Assembly (NCBI RefSeq): GCF_001541225.1 | Contig: NZ_LMTS01000327.1 | Coordinates: 56,129-120,128 of the forward strand | Direction: 5' to 3' | DNA: 64,000 bases | Source: Variovorax sp. WDL1 | GTDB taxonomy: Bacteria; Pseudomonadota; Gammaproteobacteria; Burkholderiales; Burkholderiaceae_C | Shown: one piece after another, positions 26,411 to 34,780 of the stretch | Numbering within the stretch: the first letter of the stretch is position 1 | Layout: every line of letters begins with the position of its first letter | The notes under the pieces: generated by a model | What the model saw: only the letters and a program-made list of their open reading frames with translations | Database searches by the model: none | Told to the model about the DNA's origin: nothing | Translations under genes and position numbers: made by a program

Positions 26411-27193
26411 CTATTCGGCGATGCCGCCCACCACCTGGCTGAAGCCGCCGTCGACGTGGGTGATCTCGGCCGTCACGCCGCTGGCCAGGTCACTCAGCAG
26501 GAAGGCGGCAACGTTGCCCACTTCCTCGATGGTGACGTTGCGGCGAATCGGCGAGACCTCCGCCACCACGGAGAGGATCTTGCCGAAGCCCTTGATGCCG
26601 CTCGCCGCCAACGTCTTGATCGGTCCGGCGCTGATGCCGTTGACACGCATGCCCTTCGGCCCCAGCGACTCGGCCAGGTAGCGCACCGAGGCCTCCAGCG
26701 AGGCCTTCGCCAGGCCCATGGTGTTGTAGTTGGGCAGCGCGCGCACAGAGCCCAGGTAGGTGAGCGTGAGCAGGGCCGACTTGTCGTTGAGGTAGGGCAG
26801 GGCCGCCTTGGCCATGGCGGGGAAGCTGTAGGCGCTGATGTCGTGCGCCACCTTGAAGCCCTCGCGCGACAGGCCGTCGAGGAAATCGCCGGCGATCGCC
26901 TCGCGCGGCGCGAAGCCGATGCTGTGCACGAAACCGTCGAACCTGGGCCAGGTCTGAGACAGGTCGGTGAAAAGCTTGGCGATCTGGGCGTCGTCGCCGA
27001 CGTCGCAGTCGAACACCAGCTTGGAGCCGAAATCATTGGCGAACTCGGTGATGCGGTCCTTGAAACGCTCGCCTACGTAGCTGAAGGCAAGCTCGGCGCC
27101 TTGCTCATGGCACGCCTTGGCGATGCCGTAAGCGATGGAGCGGTTGCTCAGCACGCCGGTGATCAGGAATTTTTTGCCGGAAAGAAAGCCCAT
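26411..27193 (-). CDS. fabI: Enoyl-ACP reductase FabI (NADH)
   Basis: Short-chain dehydrogenase-fold enzyme that reduces trans-2-enoyl-ACP in type II fatty acid elongation. It has 260 residues. Visible features are the nucleotide-binding ITGVLSNRSIAYGIA, SIGFAP with Gly93, and the catalytic Tyr156-(6)-Lys163 in NYNTMGLAKAS. Gly93, Met159 and the rest of the pocket look like triclosan-sensitive FabI. The start MGFLSGKKFLITG at 27193 is the family start. It is divergent from yejA, with only 37 bases between start codons. Confidence 0.97.
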   Translation of the reverse strand: MGFLSGKKFLITGVLSNRSIAYGIAKACHEQGAELAFSYVGERFKDRITEFANDFGSKLVFDCDVGDDAQIAKLFTDLSQTWPRFDGFVHSIGFAPREAIAGDFLDGLSREGFKVAHDISAYSFPAMAKAALPYLNDKSALLTLTYLGSVRALPNYNTMGLAKASLEASVRYLAESLGPKGMRVNGISAGPIKTLAASGIKGFGKILSVVAEVSPIRRNVTIEEVGNVAAFLLSDLASGVTAEITHVDGGFSQVVGGIAE

Positions 27194-27230
27194 GGAGCGA
27201 CCTCGTGAAAATCTTGGGCAGAATTCTCGC

Positions 27231-29027
27231 ATGCGAGGTTGGCTGCTCTTGGTGTTGGCGCTCTCGGCTGCCCCCTCGTGGGCTGCCTATGCGTACGCGC
27301 AGTTCGGTGACATCAAGTACCCGCCCGACTTCACGCATTTCAGCTATGTGAATCCGAACGCGCCCAAGGGCGGCGAGATCCGCATGGTGCCGCCGACGCG
27401 GCCGACGAACTTCGACAAGTTCAATCCTTTCACGCTCAAGGGCACCGCGCCCTACGGCATCGGCGCCTTGCTTTTCGAGAGCCTTTTGACCGGCAATTCG
27501 GAGGAGCCGACCACGGCCTACGGGCTTCTGGCCGAGGACGTCGAGGTCGCAGGCGACAGGCGCTCGGCGACCTTTCGCATCCGGCCCAGCGCGCGCTTCA
27601 ACGACGGCTCGCCGGTGCTGGCCGCCGATGTCGTGCATTCCTTCACGACCCTCACGGGCCCCCTGGCGGCACCTCAGTTCCGCACGATCTATGCAGAGGT
27701 GAAGGGTGTCAAGGCGCTGGGCGAGCGACTCGTGCGCTTCGAGTTCGCAAGCCCCAATCCCGAGCTGCCGCTGGTGGTGGGCGGCATGGCCGTGTTCAGC
27801 CGGTCATGGGGAGCCGGCAAGCCTTTCGACCAGGTCACGACGGAGGTGCCGATCGGCTCCGGACCCTACCGGATTGCCAACCCGCGGATGGGCCGCGACA
27901 TCACCTATGCACGCGATCCGAACTACTGGGGTGCCGACATTCCGGTGCGCAAGGGCTTCTTCAACTTCGATCGCATCACCTTCAAGATCTACCTCGACGA
28001 CACCTCGCGCTTCGAAGGACTCAAGGCCGGCGAATTCGACTTCATGCGCGAGTTCACCTCGCGCAACTGGGCGCGCCAATACACGGGAAAGCAGTTCGCA
28101 TCGGGCGAGCTCCTCAAGCGCGCGTTCGAGAACCAGAACCCCGGAGATTTCCAGGGCTATGTGTTCAACCTGCGCAACCCGAAGTTCAAGGACATCCGGG
28201 TACGGCAGGCCATCGGACTCGCGTTCGATTTCGAGTGGCTCAACAAGCAGCTCTTCTACGGCCTGTACAAGCGGGTCCAGGGCTACTACCCGAACAGCGA
28301 GTTCCATGCCGAAGGACTGCCCAAGCCGGACGAGCTGGCGCTGCTCGAGCCGCTGCGCGACAAGCTGCGCCCCGAAGTGTTCGGTCCCGCGGCGATTCCG
28401 CCGAGCACAGCGCCTCCGGGGAGCCTGCGTGAGAACCTGCGCAATGCCAGGAATCTGCTGGCCGATGCAGGCTGGACGTATCGCGAGGGCGCCCTGCGCA
28501 ACGAGAAAGGCGAGGCCTTCACCATCGAGTTCCTGAACGATCAGCCGTCGCTGATCCGAGTCGTGACCCCGTTGCAGACCGCGTTGCTGAAGCTGGGCAT
28601 CCAGATGAGCTTCCGCACGGTGGACTTCTCGCTCTCGCAGCAGCGCATGGACAACTTCGACTTCGAGATGACGTCCGTGCGCCTGCCCGGCACCACGGCG
28701 CCGGGCGGGGAGCTGCTGGAGTTGTTCGGCTCCAAGGCGGCGGCAACCCACGGTTCGCGGAACATCTGGGGCATTGCGGATCCAGCGGTCGATGCCCTGC
28801 TGCAGAAGGTCGTGAGCGCCACGACCCGGCCAGAGCTCAGCGCCGCCATGCGCTCGCTCGATCGCGTGCTCTCGCACGGGCACTACTCGGTCCCCCAGTA
28901 CTATGGCGACGCCTTCCTGATCGGCTACCGGCCTCGGCCCTTCGTTCTGCCGGACAGGATTCCGCCCTACTACCAGGCCGACACCTGGGCCATGAGCACG
29001 TGGTGGGCATCGCCCTCCAACAAGTGA
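27231..29027 (+). CDS. yejA: Oligopeptide ABC transporter substrate-binding protein YejA
   Basis: A 598-residue periplasmic solute-binding protein of family 5 (DppA/OppA superfamily), subgroup YejA. The signal peptide is MRGWLLLVLALSAAPSWAAY. The mature protein opens YAQFGDIKYPPDFTHFSYVN, a YejA-type N-terminus. It feeds the YejBEF permease with oligopeptides; in E. coli the system imports microcin C. The ATG at 27231 is chosen because the longer frame would overlap fabI coding sequence. It is the first gene of yejABEF. Confidence 0.93.
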   Translation: MRGWLLLVLALSAAPSWAAYAYAQFGDIKYPPDFTHFSYVNPNAPKGGEIRMVPPTRPTNFDKFNPFTLKGTAPYGIGALLFESLLTGNSEEPTTAYGLLAEDVEVAGDRRSATFRIRPSARFNDGSPVLAADVVHSFTTLTGPLAAPQFRTIYAEVKGVKALGERLVRFEFASPNPELPLVVGGMAVFSRSWGAGKPFDQVTTEVPIGSGPYRIANPRMGRDITYARDPNYWGADIPVRKGFFNFDRITFKIYLDDTSRFEGLKAGEFDFMREFTSRNWARQYTGKQFASGELLKRAFENQNPGDFQGYVFNLRNPKFKDIRVRQAIGLAFDFEWLNKQLFYGLYKRVQGYYPNSEFHAEGLPKPDELALLEPLRDKLRPEVFGPAAIPPSTAPPGSLRENLRNARNLLADAGWTYREGALRNEKGEAFTIEFLNDQPSLIRVVTPLQTALLKLGIQMSFRTVDFSLSQQRMDNFDFEMTSVRLPGTTAPGGELLELFGSKAAATHGSRNIWGIADPAVDALLQKVVSATTRPELSAAMRSLDRVLSHGHYSVPQYYGDAFLIGYRPRPFVLPDRIPPYYQADTWAMSTWWASPSNK

Positions 29028-29034
29028 AACCGCG

Positions 29035-30069
29035 ATGGTCAGCTACATCCTCAAACGCCTGCTGCTGATGGTGCCCACGCTCTTCGGCGTGCTGCTGCTG
29101 ACCTTCGTCACGGTCCAGTTCGTGCCGGGCGGGCCCGTCGAGCAGATGGTGGCGCAGCTGCAGGGGCGGGATTCGGGCGGCGAGCGCGCGGCCAGCTCGG
29201 GCGCCGGCTACCGTGGCCGGCAGGGCCTGGACGAGAAGCGCATCGAGGAGATCAAGAAGCTCTACGGCTTCGACAAGCCGCCTGCGGAACGCTTCTGGAT
29301 GATGCTCAAGTCCTTCGCGCGCCTCGATCTGGGGACCAGCTTCTACCAGCACAAGGACGTCTGGGAACTGGTCAAGGAAAAGCTCCCGGTCTCGATCAGC
29401 CTCGGCCTCTGGACCTTCTTCATCAGCTACCTGATCGCGGTGCCGCTCGGCGTGGCGAAGGCCGTGCGCGCCGGGTCGCGATTCGATACCGTCACCACGC
29501 TGATCGTGCTGGTGGGCTACGCCATTCCGGGTTTCGTGCTTGGGGTGGCGTTGCTGGTGGTGTTCGGCGGGCAGCTCCAGTGGTTCCCGCTGCGCGGCTT
29601 GACGTCGTCCAACTGGGACAGCTTGGGATGGAGCGCGAAGATCGTCGACTACCTGTGGCACATTGCGCTGCCGGTGACGGCCATGGTGCTGGGCAGCTTT
29701 GCCGTGACTGCGATGCTGACCAAGAACTCCTTCCTCGAGGAGATCCGAAAGCAGTACGTGCTGACCGCGCGCGCCAAGGGCCTGACCGAGCGCAAGGTGC
29801 TTTGGAAGCACGTGTTCCGCAATGCGCTGATTCCGATCATCACCGGCTTTCCGGCCGCCTTCATCGGCGCCTTCTTCACTGGGTCGTTGCTGATCGAGAC
29901 CCTGTTCTCGCTCGACGGGTTGGGCCTCCTGAGCTACGAGAGCGTGATCAGGCGCGATTACCCGGTGGTGCTCGGCACCCTCTACCTTTTCACCCTGATC
30001 GGCCTCGTGACCAAGCTCGTTTCCGATCTCTGCTACGTCCTCGTGGACCCGAGGGTGAAGTTTGACTAG
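29035..30069 (+). CDS. yejB: Peptide ABC transporter permease YejB
   Basis: A 344-residue inner-membrane permease of the DppB/OppB class with six predicted TM helices. The EAA loop, ARAKGLTERKVLWKHVFRNAL, contacts the ATPase. It starts seven bases after yejA and overlaps yejE by eight bases. The insertion after the first TM (about residues 42-75) is typical of YejB. Confidence 0.95.
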   Translation: MVSYILKRLLLMVPTLFGVLLLTFVTVQFVPGGPVEQMVAQLQGRDSGGERAASSGAGYRGRQGLDEKRIEEIKKLYGFDKPPAERFWMMLKSFARLDLGTSFYQHKDVWELVKEKLPVSISLGLWTFFISYLIAVPLGVAKAVRAGSRFDTVTTLIVLVGYAIPGFVLGVALLVVFGGQLQWFPLRGLTSSNWDSLGWSAKIVDYLWHIALPVTAMVLGSFAVTAMLTKNSFLEEIRKQYVLTARAKGLTERKVLWKHVFRNALIPIITGFPAAFIGAFFTGSLLIETLFSLDGLGLLSYESVIRRDYPVVLGTLYLFTLIGLVTKLVSDLCYVLVDPRVKFD

Positions 30070-31102
30070 CGCAACGTCCTCGGTTTCCCCCGCCCGGCGC
30101 GCCTGGCTGCGCTTCAAGCGCAACAGGCTCGGGTTCTGGAGCCTCGCGCTTTTCAGCGTCCTGGTGGTCCTGAGCCTGTTCGCCGAAATTGTCTCGACCG
30201 ACAAGCCGCTGGTGGTGCGCTACGAAGGGCAGACCTACTTCCCGGTGCTGCGCAACTACTCCGAGAAGACCTTCGGCGGCGATTTCGAAACGCCCGCCGA
30301 CTACCTCGATCCCTTCATCCGCGAGCGAATCACCCAGGGTGGCAACTGGGCGATCTATGCGCCCAACCCCTACGGGCCGAAGACGCTCAACTACTTCGCG
30401 ACATCGCCCAATCCGGCCGCCCCTTCGAGGGAGAATTTCCTGGGAAGTGACGACCGTGGCCGCGACCTGCTGGCGCAACTGATCTACGGCTTCCGCGTCA
30501 GCGTCCTGTTCGCGCTGGCGCTCACCGCCATCGGCGTGGTGCTCGGTATCGTCACCGGAGCGATCCAGGGCTACTTCGGCGGCAAGACCGACCTCGCTTT
30601 CCAGCGTTTCATCGAGATCTGGAGCTCCATGCCCGAGCTCTATCTGCTGATCATCTTCAGCGCCATCTTCGCGCCCAGCGTGGCGCTGCTGCTGGTCCTG
30701 CTGAGCCTGTTCGGCTGGATGGGCCTGTCGGACTACGTGCGCGCCGAGTTCCTGCGCAATCGGCAGATGGACTATGTGCGGGCCGCCCGCGCGCTCGGCG
30801 TGGGCAATCTGCAGATCATGCGGCGCCATATCCTGCCCAACAGCATGACGCCGGTCGTGACCTTCCTGCCGTTTCGCATGAGCTCGGCGATCCTGGCGCT
30901 CACCTCGCTCGACTTCCTGGGCCTGGGCGTGCCGCCGGGCACGCCCTCGCTGGGCGAATTGCTGAGCCAGGGCAAGGCCAACATCGATGCCTGGTGGATC
31001 TCGATCTCTACCTTCGCCGTACTTGTCGTGACGCTGATGCTCCTGACCTTCATGGGCGATGCCTTGCGCGATGCGCTCGATCCGCGGAAGGCCGACCGAT
31101 GA
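30062..31102 (+). CDS. yejE: Peptide ABC transporter permease YejE
   Basis: A 346-residue permease of the DppC class with the N-terminal RFKRNRLGFWSLALF segment, a large periplasmic insertion (about 45-135) and an EAA loop near AARALGVGNLQIMRRHILPN. The best start is TTG at 30062, inside the end of yejB; no ATG or GTG at a suitable position gives the conserved N-terminus. This rare codon with overlap suggests coupled translation from yejB. Confidence 0.9.
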   Translation: MTSATSSVSPARRAWLRFKRNRLGFWSLALFSVLVVLSLFAEIVSTDKPLVVRYEGQTYFPVLRNYSEKTFGGDFETPADYLDPFIRERITQGGNWAIYAPNPYGPKTLNYFATSPNPAAPSRENFLGSDDRGRDLLAQLIYGFRVSVLFALALTAIGVVLGIVTGAIQGYFGGKTDLAFQRFIEIWSSMPELYLLIIFSAIFAPSVALLLVLLSLFGWMGLSDYVRAEFLRNRQMDYVRAARALGVGNLQIMRRHILPNSMTPVVTFLPFRMSSAILALTSLDFLGLGVPPGTPSLGELLSQGKANIDAWWISISTFAVLVVTLMLLTFMGDALRDALDPRKADR

Positions 31103-31145
31103 ACGCAGCGTCGGGCCCGTCGAAGTGCAAGGCGAGGGAGGCGGT

Positions 31146-32759
31146 ATGAGCACGGCGCTGCTCGAGGTGCGAGGCCTGCGTGTCTCCTTCGGTGGCAAGG
31201 AAGTGGTGCGCGGCATCGATTTCGGCATTGCGCCCTGCGAAAAGCTGGCCCTGGTGGGCGAATCGGGCTCCGGCAAGACCGTGACAGCACTGAGCCTGCT
31301 TCGGCTCGCCCTCAACGCCGAAGTGTCCGGCCACGCGCGGCTGGCCGGCAACGGGGAGGGCGCCGGCCCGCGCGATCTGCTGACCCTGCCCGAGCGCGAC
31401 CTGCGCGCGATCCGCGGCAAGGAGGTCGCGATGATCTTCCAGGAGCCGATGACCGCCCTGAACGCGCTCTACACCGTGGGTGACCAGATCGCCGAGGTCC
31501 TGGAAGTGCACGAGGCGCTGCCCAGGCGCGCGGCGCAGGAGGCGGCGGTCCAGCTCCTGGCAGACACCGGCATCCCGGAGCCGGCGCGCCGGGCGCGGGC
31601 CTTTCCGCACCAGCTTTCGGGCGGCCAGCGCCAGCGCGCCATGATCGCCATGGCCCTGGCCTGCAAGCCCCGCCTGCTGCTGGCCGATGAGCCCACCACG
31701 GCGCTCGACGTGACGGTGCGGGCGCAGATCCTCGACCTGCTGGCCGAGCTGCAGGACAAGCATCGCATGGCCGTGCTGATGATCACGCACGACCTCAACA
31801 TGGTGCGCCGCTTCGCCGACCGCGTGGCGGTGATGGAGAACGGTGCGATCGTCGAACAGGGCGCCGTGGCCCAGGTGTTCGGAACCCCGCAGCATGCCTA
31901 CACCCGCAAGCTGATCGACAGCCGGCCTGCGCGCGATGTGCCCCCTGTGCCCTCCCAGCAGGAGCCGCCGGTGCTGGAGGCCCAAGGCCTGCGGGTGAGC
32001 TACCCGGTCTCGCGCCCCGGCTTCGCCGGCTGGTTCCGCAAGGGCGAGTTCGTGGCGGTGCAAGGCGCCGATTTCCGCATCGGGCAGGGCGAGACCTTGG
32101 GGGTGGTGGGCGAGTCGGGCTCGGGCAAGTCGACCCTGGCCTTGGCCGCCCTGGGCCTGCTCAGACACGGTGGCAGCCTCGGCGTCACGGGCCAACGCTG
32201 GAACAGCGGCCGGGCGAGCGACCGCGCGCTGCGCCGGCAGATGCAGGTGGTGTTCCAGGACCCGTTTTCCTCGCTCTCGCCGCGCATGACGGTGGAGCAG
32301 ATCGTCGGAGAAGGCCTGACGGTGCACGCGCCCGAACTCGACATCGCCGCCCGCCGCGTACGCGCGCTCGAGGCCTTGGCCGATGTGGGCCTGACCGAGG
32401 CCCAGTTCCCGTCGCTCCTCGATCGCTATCCCCATGAATTCTCCGGTGGCCAGCGCCAGCGCCTGGCCATCGCGCGGGCGCTGATCGTCGGCCCGCGGCT
32501 CCTGGTACTCGACGAGCCCACCAGTGCCCTCGATGTCACCATTCAGAAGCAGGTGCTGGGCCTGTTGCAGCGCCTGCAGCGCGAGCGCGGCCTGAGTTAC
32601 CTGCTGATCACGCACGACGTCGAGGTGATCCGCGCCATGGCGCATCAGGTCATCGTGATGAAGGACGGCGCGATCCTCGAATCCGGCGCTGCCCTGCGGG
32701 TCCTCGATGCGCCGGAGCATCCCTACACGCAGAAGCTGGTGGCCGCGGCCGTTGGCTGA
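31146..32759 (+). CDS. yejF: Peptide ABC transporter ATPase YejF (tandem ATP-binding)
   Basis: A 537-residue protein with two fused ABC ATPase domains. The first has Walker A GESGSGKT, signature LSGGQRQR and Walker B LLLADEPT. The second has GESGSGKST, FSGGQRQR and LLVLDEPT. The length matches YejF, which energises YejBE. The start MSTALLEVRGLRVSF at 31146 is chosen over an upstream ATG that overlaps yejE. Confidence 0.94.
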   Translation: MSTALLEVRGLRVSFGGKEVVRGIDFGIAPCEKLALVGESGSGKTVTALSLLRLALNAEVSGHARLAGNGEGAGPRDLLTLPERDLRAIRGKEVAMIFQEPMTALNALYTVGDQIAEVLEVHEALPRRAAQEAAVQLLADTGIPEPARRARAFPHQLSGGQRQRAMIAMALACKPRLLLADEPTTALDVTVRAQILDLLAELQDKHRMAVLMITHDLNMVRRFADRVAVMENGAIVEQGAVAQVFGTPQHAYTRKLIDSRPARDVPPVPSQQEPPVLEAQGLRVSYPVSRPGFAGWFRKGEFVAVQGADFRIGQGETLGVVGESGSGKSTLALAALGLLRHGGSLGVTGQRWNSGRASDRALRRQMQVVFQDPFSSLSPRMTVEQIVGEGLTVHAPELDIAARRVRALEALADVGLTEAQFPSLLDRYPHEFSGGQRQRLAIARALIVGPRLLVLDEPTSALDVTIQKQVLGLLQRLQRERGLSYLLITHDVEVIRAMAHQVIVMKDGAILESGAALRVLDAPEHPYTQKLVAAAVG

Positions 32760-32783
32760 TCGAACGAATCCGGAAACGCATCG

Positions 32784-33989
32784 ATGTCGACAATCGGAAG
32801 CGACCGGCGCAGCGCGTGGCGCGCCGCGCTGGCCTGCATGGTGGCCCTGGCGGTGGCGATGGGTCTCGGGCGATTCGCCTTCACCCCCATGCTGCCGGTC
32901 ATGCTGCACGAGGGCCGGCTGGGCCTGGAAGCGGGCGGACTGCTGGCGTCGCTCAACTACCTCGGCTACTTCCTGGGCGCGCTGTCCTGCGCGGCGATCC
33001 GGGTCGAGGCTGCCCACATGGTGCGCGGCGGGCTGGTCGCCACAGCGGCGCTGCTGCTCGGGATGGGGCTGTGGGACAGCTTCACCGCCTGGGGCGTGCT
33101 GCGCACGGCGGCGGGGGTTGTGAGCGCCTGGACCTTCGTCTTCGCGTCGGGCTGGGGTCTCAGGCGCCTGGCCGAGACGCACGCGCCCACCCTGCAGGGG
33201 GTGATCTACACCGGCCCCGGCATCGGCATTGCGGTCACGGGGCTGCTGGGCGGCGCGATCGGCCGCTGGGGTTCGGAGGCCGGGTGGATCGGCTTCGGGC
33301 TGTTGTCGGCGGTGCTGATCGCCGGAGTCTGGCGCATGTTCGGCGACGGTGCGCATGCGCTGGCGCCCGCGCGGTCCGCAGCCTTGGCCTCTGCCGAGCC
33401 AGCCGACTCCGCCGCCGCCAGAGCCGATGCGTGGTGGCTGGTCGCGCTCTACGGCCTCGCCGGCTTCGGCTACATCATCACCGCCACATTCTTGCCCGTG
33501 ATCGCGCGCCAGGCTCTGCCGGGATCGTCCTGGCCCGACTTCTTCTGGCCGCTGTTCGGTCTGGCGGTGGTGCCGGGCGCACTGATCGGCGCGCGGGCGC
33601 CTGTCCGCTGGGACAATCGGCTGCTGCTGGGACTCGCCTACGGGCTGCAGGCGGTCGGTGTGCTGCTGTCGGTGGCCTGGCCGAGCATCGGCGGCTTCAT
33701 GCTGGGCAGCTTGCTGCTGGGCCTGCCGTTCACGGCGATCACCCTCTTCGCGATGCGGGAGGCGCGCCGCCTGCGGGGGAACGCGGCGGCCGGGCTGATC
33801 GGCTATGCGACGGCTTCCTATGGCGTCGGGCAGATCCTGGGACCGCTCTTCGCCGCCCCGCTGGCCCAGCGCACAGGCTCTTTCACCCTGCCGCTCCTGG
33901 TGGCTGCAGCTGCGCTGGCGCTGGGTGCGCTGCTGTTCGCCTCGGTCTGGTGGCGTGCCAGGCGGTCGGCAGGCGCCATTGCGGCCTAG
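32784..33989 (+). CDS. YbfB/YjiJ-family MFS transporter
   Basis: A 401-residue integral membrane protein with about 12 hydrophobic segments. The N-terminal AMGLGRFAFTPMLPVML is the hallmark of the YbfB/YjiJ branch of the major facilitator superfamily. The substrate is unknown. It starts 24 bases after yejF and may be co-transcribed with that operon, possibly as an exporter linked to peptide or amino acid metabolism. The next strong terminator is in the rimP leader. Confidence 0.85.
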   Translation: MSTIGSDRRSAWRAALACMVALAVAMGLGRFAFTPMLPVMLHEGRLGLEAGGLLASLNYLGYFLGALSCAAIRVEAAHMVRGGLVATAALLLGMGLWDSFTAWGVLRTAAGVVSAWTFVFASGWGLRRLAETHAPTLQGVIYTGPGIGIAVTGLLGGAIGRWGSEAGWIGFGLLSAVLIAGVWRMFGDGAHALAPARSAALASAEPADSAAARADAWWLVALYGLAGFGYIITATFLPVIARQALPGSSWPDFFWPLFGLAVVPGALIGARAPVRWDNRLLLGLAYGLQAVGVLLSVAWPSIGGFMLGSLLLGLPFTAITLFAMREARRLRGNAAAGLIGYATASYGVGQILGPLFAAPLAQRTGSFTLPLLVAAAALALGALLFASVWWRARRSAGAIAA

Positions 33990-34017
33990 AAAGGAGCGAT
34001 TCCTGACACGTTTGGCA

Positions 34018-34023
34018 TATAAT
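34018..34023 (+). promoter_or_regulatory. -10 box ahead of the rimP-nusA-infB operon
   Basis: A perfect TATAAT lies between the MFS stop and rimP. No good -35 is visible at 16-18 bases; CTGACA (34003-34008) is too close. Transcription from it would begin near 34030 and would run straight into the hairpin at 34041-34063. Confidence 0.5.
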
Positions 34024-34034
34024 TCGAGGCTCAC

Positions 34035-34075
34035 GACCAAACGGGCGGGTACCTACCGCCCGTTTTTTATTGGTC
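34035..34075 (+). terminator. Intrinsic terminator / candidate attenuator in the rimP-nusA leader
   Basis: Stem ACGGGCGG (34041-34048) with CCGCCCGT (34056-34063) and a seven-base loop, followed by six T residues (34063-34068): a textbook intrinsic terminator. Flanking GACCAA (34035-34040) and TTGGTC (34070-34075) can also pair, extending the structure across the T-run. It lies 65 bases upstream of the rimP GTG and downstream of a TATAAT box. It may therefore end the upstream MFS transcript, attenuate the nusA operon, or both. Confidence 0.85.
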
Positions 34076-34139
34076 GAAGCATTTTTCGCGGCGCTGGGCG
34101 GGCGGCGCACCGACACACACAGAAGGCGCACTAAAGCAC

Positions 34140-34763
34140 GTGGCATTGCAGCAGACAGTGGAACGAACCGTGGCCGGCCTCGGCTACGACCTGGTCGAGA
34201 TCGAACGCTCGGCGGGAGGGCTGCTGCGTGTCACGATTGATTTGCCCTGGAGCGGCCCCACATCGGAGGCTGCGGCACCCGGCGCGCCGGAGGCTCTCGT
34301 CACCGTCGAGGATTGCGAAAAGGTCACCCGCCAGCTGCAGTTCGCGCTCGAGGTGGACGACATCGACTACAAGCGCCTCGAGGTTTCTTCGCCGGGGATT
34401 GACCGGCCGCTGCGCAATGCGCAGGATTTCGAACGTTTCGTCGGCGAGGTGATCGACATCACGCTGAAGGCGCCCATGGGCGCCGCCGCGGGGGGGCAGG
34501 TGGCGGCCAACCGCAAGAAATTTCGCGGCACGCTGGAGCGGGTCGCAGGGGCCGATGGAGCCCAGGGCTGGCAGATCGTCTGGAGCCAGGAGCCCGAAGG
34601 AAAGACGGCGCCGAAGCCCGGCCAGAAGATCAGCGCGAAGCGCGCGCCCGCCCCGGTGCAGGCGCTGGGCTTCACCCTGGACGAGCTGCGCGAGGCGCGG
34701 CTCGCCCCGATCGTGGATTTCAAGGGGCGCAGGCCCAAACCCGACGTGACGGTGTCGGACTGA
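34140..34763 (+). CDS. rimP: Ribosome maturation factor RimP
   Basis: A 207-residue 30S assembly factor, long for the family (E. coli about 150) because of a linker around residues 125-165. The N-terminal YDLVEIERSAGGLLRVTIDLPW and SSPGIDRPLRNAQDFERFVG are diagnostic. The start is GTG at 34140 with no strong Shine-Dalgarno, so initiation is probably modest. It is the first gene of rimP-nusA-infB-rbfA-truB. Confidence 0.94.
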   Translation: MALQQTVERTVAGLGYDLVEIERSAGGLLRVTIDLPWSGPTSEAAAPGAPEALVTVEDCEKVTRQLQFALEVDDIDYKRLEVSSPGIDRPLRNAQDFERFVGEVIDITLKAPMGAAAGGQVAANRKKFRGTLERVAGADGAQGWQIVWSQEPEGKTAPKPGQKISAKRAPAPVQALGFTLDELREARLAPIVDFKGRRPKPDVTVSD

Positions 34764-34780
34764 ACAAGGAGAGTGGTGGC

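Noticed and set aside
34003..34023. Sigma-54 type promoter ahead of rimP (TGACACG...TTGGCAT)
   Set aside because: Spacing and the -12 element do not match the GG-N10-GC arrangement; only the TATAAT box is convincing.
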